A stretch of 64,000 nucleotides of DNA from NCBI GenBank assembly GCA_018380115.1, contig JAGZUF010000001.1, forward strand, positions 62,001 to 126,000. Direction: 5' to 3'. The notes below the pieces were generated by a model. The model had not been told where the DNA came from and ran no database searches. It worked only from the letters and a program-made list of their open reading frames with translations. The position numbers and the translations under genes were made by a program. This document shows, piece after piece, positions 59,585 through 64,000 of this stretch (positions are counted from its first letter, which is position 1; the number at the start of each line of letters is the position of its first letter). The stretch comes from Oscillospiraceae bacterium (GTDB taxonomy: Bacteria > Bacillota > Clostridia > Oscillospirales > Ruminococcaceae).

Positions 59585-61021
59585 TTATACCCCTTCCCTT
59601 CTCAGCGGACGCAATTTCCAGAAGTAGTTGGGGAAACTCCCCAACTCATGCATGCGTCGGAACGTAAATTCAACATTCATACCAACCTTCACGTTTTCGC
59701 GTTCAAAATCGGTCATGATTGTGTAAATACGCGCGCCGTTCGGATCTTCGGCAACTGCCTGGATCAGAAGGGGATCATCGCTGCGTCCTGCATATTGGTC
59801 CACGGAGAATGTATAAAGCTTACAGATGTGCTCTGCCGCTGCAAATTCCTCATACTCATCCTTTGCTCCACAATTATCACAGACTCGGTTGATGGGGAAC
59901 AATGCAGATCCGCATTTTTTACACACACTTCCATGGAGCCGCAAATTGATGCGCTGTTCACGCCAAGTCTGTGCCGTCGAGGCGGGAAGTTTGAATGCGC
60001 CGCCCGGTTCGGCCGGGGCAATTCCTCTCCAAGACAAAAATCTTGCATAGGAATCCAGTTCTTTTCGATTCGCTAGATACGTCTCAATTTGATGTACACC
60101 ACTCAAACGGGAAATTTCCTCTGTAACTGTGAAAACAGCCGCAGTAGCACCATTGCCGTAATCTACCAGCAAAATTTTATCTCCTGCTTGAGCATACTCC
60201 AGCGCATGCACGAGTCCTAAAAGTGCCTGTGCGGCGCCAGTATCTCCCACGTTCGACAGGAGCGTATCTACCATTTGTTCAGGAGTAAATCCGTTTTTTG
60301 CAGTGGCCTTTCCCAATAGTTTCGCGTTCTGTGCCACCAATACAACTTTCTGGAAGTCCTGTGTAGAAAGCCCTGTCTCACGGAACGTCTTTTTCAGAAC
60401 CAAACCAACTTCGCGCAAATAGCCTTCCTGATCGCAAAAACGGCCTTCTGCGTGACGCGTATATTTTTCTTGTTCATTGCGCCAATAATCGTTGATTTCC
60501 TCATTCACAGAAGTGATATAATCAATCTGCGCAATCACACCGTCCCCGCTTCCGACTACTACCGCAGCAGCACCATCGCCAAATCCGCTCTCCTGAGCTG
60601 ATTTCGGAAATCCATTTCGCGTATCCGCCGCCGTTACTAAAACATTATGGCCCTCTTTGCTATCGGCAGCGTCTAAAGCTGCTCTCAAAGCGTTGGTACC
60701 TGCGCGGGTACTGGTACTGAAATCGGCCGTAAAAACCGTATCATCATCCAAGTCGCAAGCTACAGAAATTAACGCGCTATGTAATTTTTCTGCATAAACG
60801 CCCGTGGTGGACGCAAAGTAAAGCGCATCAATGTTTTGACGTTTCACAAACCGGAAACATCCCATTGCTGCTTCAACCGCCATAGTCACACTATCCTCAT
60901 CCACGTCTGCAATGCTCTTCTCGCCTTTCCCGGACTTAGCTCCCCATGCCTTACTCAAGATTGCCCTTGACAAATAGTGATAGGGCAGATATGCGCCGAT
61001 CGACTTGATCCCACACTTCAA
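59585..61021 (-). CDS. HMG-CoA-synthase/KAS III-like protein fused to a DUF35-type zinc ribbon
   Basis: A 478-residue fusion. Residues 1-340 follow the archaeal HMG-CoA-synthase fold (ALYFASTTGVYAEK, ESGFGDGAAAVVVGSGDG, LLVDYGNGATAAVF); at the position of the catalytic Cys the motif reads ADFSTSTRAGT, with Thr105 in place of Cys. Residues about 370-470 are a rubredoxin-like ribbon (CKKCGSALFPINRVCDNCG) and OB-fold tail of DUF35 type. In archaea separate DUF35, thiolase and HMG-CoA-synthase subunits form one complex; here two of them are joined. The missing Cys implies another reaction or a structural role. Confidence 0.85.
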   Translation of the reverse strand: MKCGIKSIGAYLPYHYLSRAILSKAWGAKSGKGEKSIADVDEDSVTMAVEAAMGCFRFVKRQNIDALYFASTTGVYAEKLHSALISVACDLDDDTVFTADFSTSTRAGTNALRAALDAADSKEGHNVLVTAADTRNGFPKSAQESGFGDGAAAVVVGSGDGVIAQIDYITSVNEEINDYWRNEQEKYTRHAEGRFCDQEGYLREVGLVLKKTFRETGLSTQDFQKVVLVAQNAKLLGKATAKNGFTPEQMVDTLLSNVGDTGAAQALLGLVHALEYAQAGDKILLVDYGNGATAAVFTVTEEISRLSGVHQIETYLANRKELDSYARFLSWRGIAPAEPGGAFKLPASTAQTWREQRINLRLHGSVCKKCGSALFPINRVCDNCGAKDEYEEFAAAEHICKLYTFSVDQYAGRSDDPLLIQAVAEDPNGARIYTIMTDFERENVKVGMNVEFTFRRMHELGSFPNYFWKLRPLRREGV

Positions 61022-61222
61022 AATGAGCCACTCCTTTAATGTGATTAATGAAAACCAAATTTTATCGAATATGGTTTATTTATATAATTAGATACTATTT
61101 TTTGACATTCCTTTTATTATCAAACATATCACAAATGTCATTTGTATTTCTTCCTACTCTAAATCAAAAAGAAGAATCGATTATCCAATGTTTATAGGAT
61201 AATTGGTTTTTTCAAAGGAATT
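61022..61222 (-). promoter_or_regulatory. AT-rich promoter region of the catabolic operon with inverted repeat
   Basis: TGACATT (61,103-61,109) and AATGTCA (61,134-61,140) form a 7+7 inverted repeat with 24 nt between, upstream of the HMG-CoA-synthase-like gene. Near-consensus -10 elements lie towards the gene, but no promoter pair is certain. The repeat is a candidate site for the PucR-type regulator. Confidence 0.4.
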
Positions 61223-62509
61223 TTAGAAACCAAAGATGAAACGCGCCGAGCAAATCGCTACAATCACCACATAGGCTACAATATTGAACGGTCCTCCGAT
61301 TTTTTGATAATCACGGAAGCTGTAACCTTCCGCCAAAGTCATCGCGTAAGAAGCAACCCCAAGTGGAGTAGCGTAACCGCACATTACGCAGCAGGTAATT
61401 GTATAAATCAACAAAGTAGGGTCGATGCCCATTTGATGAGCCAGAGGAATAAAAATGGGAACTAGCAACGAAATGGTCGCTGTATGGGACAACAAGTTAG
61501 ACATAATAACGCACATAAGACCAACAACCGCGATCACTAGCACGATATTTGCATCCTGGCCCATAGCCTTGACCAAGACATTGGCAATGTATTCTGCTGC
61601 ACCACTTGCATTCAAGCCGCTGGCCACTCCAAGTGTTGCACCAACGATTATTAACGCGTTCCATCCCATTTTGCTGTAAGCCGTCTTTGCGGAAATACAA
61701 CCCGTCACAATACACAGGAGTCCCGCCAAAGAAGCCACTACGCCCACCGTCCAAATTCCGGACAAGAAGGCAACGACCATTGCAATCAGAATTACAAAGC
61801 AGACATACATTTTAGGATTTGCCTTTGTTTCTGTCTCCTCTTCCTGCTTCATATCCGCCATATAATCAGGAACTGCCGGCATGTAGGCCGTTGCCTTGCA
61901 CAGAGGTTTATATGCAATGACAGAGAACCAAAGCGCCAACAAAATCAACAACGGGAATCCTGCATATCCCAACTCAAAAAAGGAAAAGGAACGAACACCA
62001 GATTCTGCCAAAAGCCCTTGCGCCACCAATTGCGGTGTAGAGCCAACCAATGTACAAGCACCGCCGACCATAGTGGAAATACCAACCGGCATCACAATAT
62101 GAGAAGCTCTTATCTTTCCATTGGACGAGGCTGCCACGGAACGAATCAGCGGCAAAAACATTGCCATGACCGACGAGTTACTGGTGAAGGCCGACAGAAG
62201 GCCACCTGCCAAAATCAGAACAAAAATCATTCGCCGCTCATCGTATCCCACCGCTTTGATAATTTTTTTACCGATGAACTGCGCTGCGCCCGTTTGAAAC
62301 ATCGCCTCACCCACAATCATGGTTCCAGCAATCATAAAGACAATATCGTTGCTGAATCCTGAAAAAACCGTAGATGAATCAATGATACCCGTTACAAAAA
62401 ATGCTAAACACCCAAGCATTGCCGTAACAGAAAGCGGAAAAATCTCCGAAACAAATCCCACAATCATCAAAAGGATGATTGCAAAGGAAATTACAATTTG
62501 TAGCGTCAT
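61223..62509 (-). CDS. SLC13/DASS-type anion transporter, first of two
   Basis: A 428-residue permease of the same superfamily as that encoded at 52,505-53,785, with matching motifs (GGLLSAFTSNSSVMAMFLPL, GACTLVGSTPQLVAQ, MSNLLSHTATISLLVPI, GYATPLGVASYAM). It is clearly diverged from the other copy, so the two may carry different acids or work as substrate/product carriers. The start at 62,509 is chosen because GGGAGGGTTTGCT precedes it. It lies between the regulator gene and the enzyme operon. Confidence 0.85.
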   Translation of the reverse strand: MTLQIVISFAIILLMIVGFVSEIFPLSVTAMLGCLAFFVTGIIDSSTVFSGFSNDIVFMIAGTMIVGEAMFQTGAAQFIGKKIIKAVGYDERRMIFVLILAGGLLSAFTSNSSVMAMFLPLIRSVAASSNGKIRASHIVMPVGISTMVGGACTLVGSTPQLVAQGLLAESGVRSFSFFELGYAGFPLLILLALWFSVIAYKPLCKATAYMPAVPDYMADMKQEEETETKANPKMYVCFVILIAMVVAFLSGIWTVGVVASLAGLLCIVTGCISAKTAYSKMGWNALIIVGATLGVASGLNASGAAEYIANVLVKAMGQDANIVLVIAVVGLMCVIMSNLLSHTATISLLVPIFIPLAHQMGIDPTLLIYTITCCVMCGYATPLGVASYAMTLAEGYSFRDYQKIGGPFNIVAYVVIVAICSARFIFGF

Positions 62510-62697
62510 AGCAAACCCTCCCATGCATTTCTATTCTCCTGCTTTTCCTCCTTTAAATTGCAGGACACCATTCAAATTGCACCTGTATTCTAACATTCTC
62601 CTTTTATAGGAGACATCCGATTTCACATTCAAAAAAGGTCCAAATATTACTGCTTTTCTAGAAAATTTTTTCTTCTGTGCTCATTGTCATATATAAA

Positions 62698-62731
62698 AAC
62701 GGGCAGGAATTTCTAAATCCTGCCCGTTCTT
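62698..62731. terminator. Terminator between regulator and transporter genes
   Basis: AACGGGCAGGA and TCCTGCCCGTT arms with T-rich flank; it follows the stop of the PucR-type gene on the minus strand. Confidence 0.8.
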
Positions 62732-62747
62732 TATAAAAAATCACATT

Positions 62748-64000
62748 TCATTGTTCCTGCGAGACTTTGTACAAAAGGTATGCCATATATAGCGACATCC
62801 TTCCTTTAATATCAAAATAATTATATCCGGTCAACGCCTGAATCTTTTGAAGTCGATAGCGAAGAGTACTAATATGAATATAGAGTTTTGCAGAAACATT
62901 CTCTAGCGTACTATGAAAAAAGCAACATTCCAGTGTTGGCCACAATTCACTTTTATACTTGCGGTCATACTCCAAAATCGGATTGATAATACACTTAAAA
63001 AAGGTATCTCCCGCATTGGTGTGCAGGCCGTACGAAATAAGCCCCATTTCAAAGTAATCATCATACAAATACACACGGCTTTCGGGATGCACCATACGTC
63101 CATACTGCAACGCATGTTTTGCCTGCTGATAGCACTCCGGCATCTCCCGAAAATCGGTAACCGGCATACTACACCCAATATCTAATCGCTGGTGAGTTAC
63201 CTTTTCAATAGACGTACTACAGTACTCCATAATTTTACTCATGGTCGCGGCCTTTTTTTCATTTTTATAGGACAAAAGCGCAATATAACGACTTCCTCGA
63301 ACAAAAACAACAGTGGATTCAAACCTTTGTTGAAACAGGTTTTGAATTACATCCAAAGTACGAGATGAATTTCGCTCTGAAAAATCGTTATCCCTTCCTT
63401 TAATCACCACCAGCACATGATGTTCCTGAGGTTCAAAATTCAAAAGTGTTAAACGATCAATGATCACATTTTCATCTTTATGTTCTGAAAACAGAACATC
63501 ATCCAAGATAGATGCAACCATTTCGCGTTCTGTTTGTACTTTGAGATTATGCTCTAAAAATTTGACACTGAGAGCATTTGCAATTGCTTCCGCAAGAGGT
63601 AAAACCAGCTCTGTACGGTTATCTTCTACAACAATGCACAGTACTCCTAAAAATTCCTGCTTTGCTCGGCAAGGAAATATGATGATATTTCCGCATTGCA
63701 TATAATTCTGCCTGGTCACTTCCTCTTGCTGCACAAAAAAACGGTCCATTGCAGCGCGTACTGCATTTACATCTAAATCCACTGTAAGCGAACTAGCCTC
63801 TGCAATTCTCGTTCCCATGGCATCCATGCAGCACCCATAACACTCTATTTTATCACAAAGCAGCTTAATCAATTGTTTCCAAGAGCAATGATGCAAAATC
63901 GCATCAAACAGCTCACGGTTCATAATATTAATTTGATCAATAATGACCCGCTGCGTATCAGAAATTAAGGCCAGCGAGCTGCTCAGTATTTCGCGAAAAA
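62748..64000 (-). CDS. PucR/CdaR-family transcriptional regulator, 5' end outside the window
   Basis: At least 416 residues. The C-terminal PucR HTH (about the last 60: LENVSAKLYIHISTLRYRLQ, LTGYNYFDIKGRMSLYMAYLL) is preceded by a GGDEF-like CdaR middle domain and a GAF-like part. An internal ATG at 63,923 exists, but the frame stays open to the window edge and reads REILSSSLALISDTQRVIID upstream, so the real start lies beyond 64,000. PucR proteins are usually activators that sense the substrate of the adjacent catabolic genes. It therefore likely controls this island. Confidence 0.85.
   Translation of the reverse strand, partial: FREILSSSLALISDTQRVIIDQINIMNRELFDAILHHCSWKQLIKLLCDKIECYGCCMDAMGTRIAEASSLTVDLDVNAVRAAMDRFFVQQEEVTRQNYMQCGNIIIFPCRAKQEFLGVLCIVVEDNRTELVLPLAEAIANALSVKFLEHNLKVQTEREMVASILDDVLFSEHKDENVIIDRLTLLNFEPQEHHVLVVIKGRDNDFSERNSSRTLDVIQNLFQQRFESTVVFVRGSRYIALLSYKNEKKAATMSKIMEYCSTSIEKVTHQRLDIGCSMPVTDFREMPECYQQAKHALQYGRMVHPESRVYLYDDYFEMGLISYGLHTNAGDTFFKCIINPILEYDRKYKSELWPTLECCFFHSTLENVSAKLYIHISTLRYRLQKIQALTGYNYFDIKGRMSLYMAYLLYKVSQEQ

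Noticed and set aside
1..64000. CRISPR array, prophage, rRNA operon or intact insertion sequence
   Set aside because: No regularly spaced repeats, phage structural genes, rRNA or transposase genes were found in the window.
49869..64000. Second attachment site made of the tRNA-Thr 3' end inside the island
   Set aside because: No copy of GGTTCGAATCCGTCTGCCAG was noticed downstream within the window; the far border probably lies outside.

Overview
The window looks like a chromosomal segment of an anaerobic, high-GC, spore-forming member of the Clostridia (Oscillospiraceae/Ruminococcaceae type). This is inferred from spoIIE, an AbrB/SpoVT-type regulator, oxygen-labile Fe-S serine dehydratase, Firmicutes-type promoters and Shine-Dalgarno sites, and the GGGtGRT/NifU-like pair. 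No species call is made.

Bases 1-49,826 read as GC-rich core genome. In order they hold: a non-coding repeat region; the GGGtGRT and NifU-like pair (minus strand); a small XRE regulator; secA; a two-gene ABC exporter; a cluster of small secreted cysteine-motif proteins (two decayed copies, a lipoprotein, one intact copy); a 1000-residue protein resembling a P-type ATPase without its catalytic motifs, next to rlmB; an ArsR/SdpI pair; fba; an NADH-oxidase-type flavoprotein; sdaAB-sdaAA; a 1.1 kb repeat-rich gap; a Na/Pi cotransporter-phoB-phoR operon behind Pho-box-like repeats; spoIIE; trpS; an AbrB regulator; an XRE regulator; a histidine phosphatase; proB-proA plus a membrane protein; a frameshifted GNAT gene overlapping hflX; two lipoproteins; an Lrp regulator with a zinc-ribbon membrane protein; a compact RNA leader that may be a guanidine-IV riboswitch upstream of a MATE exporter; a cardiolipin synthase; birA-bioY with a BirA operator; a remnant of a sugar-permease gene; and a DUF362/ferredoxin protein.

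A tRNA-Thr (49,751-49,826) marks a sharp change. From there to the window end the DNA is visibly more AT-rich, and every well-supported gene lies on the minus strand. This block looks like a horizontally acquired catabolic island. It encodes a PucR-type regulator (cut by the window edge), two SLC13-type transporters, an HMG-CoA-synthase-like protein fused to a DUF35-type zinc ribbon, a thiolase, a class III CoA-transferase, two paralogous alpha/beta hydrolases, an SCP2-like small protein, an enolase-superfamily enzyme, a metallo-beta-lactamase-fold protein, a PH-like small protein and an amidohydrolase.

The simplest reading is uptake of an organic acid, activation to a CoA thioester and thiolytic or hydrolytic cleavage. 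The substrate cannot be read from sequence. Two oddities make it the most interesting part of the window: one hydrolase has Ala where the catalytic Ser should be, and the HMG-CoA-synthase-like protein has Thr where the catalytic Cys should be. Both sit beside apparently active partners, which suggests heteromeric or scaffold roles.
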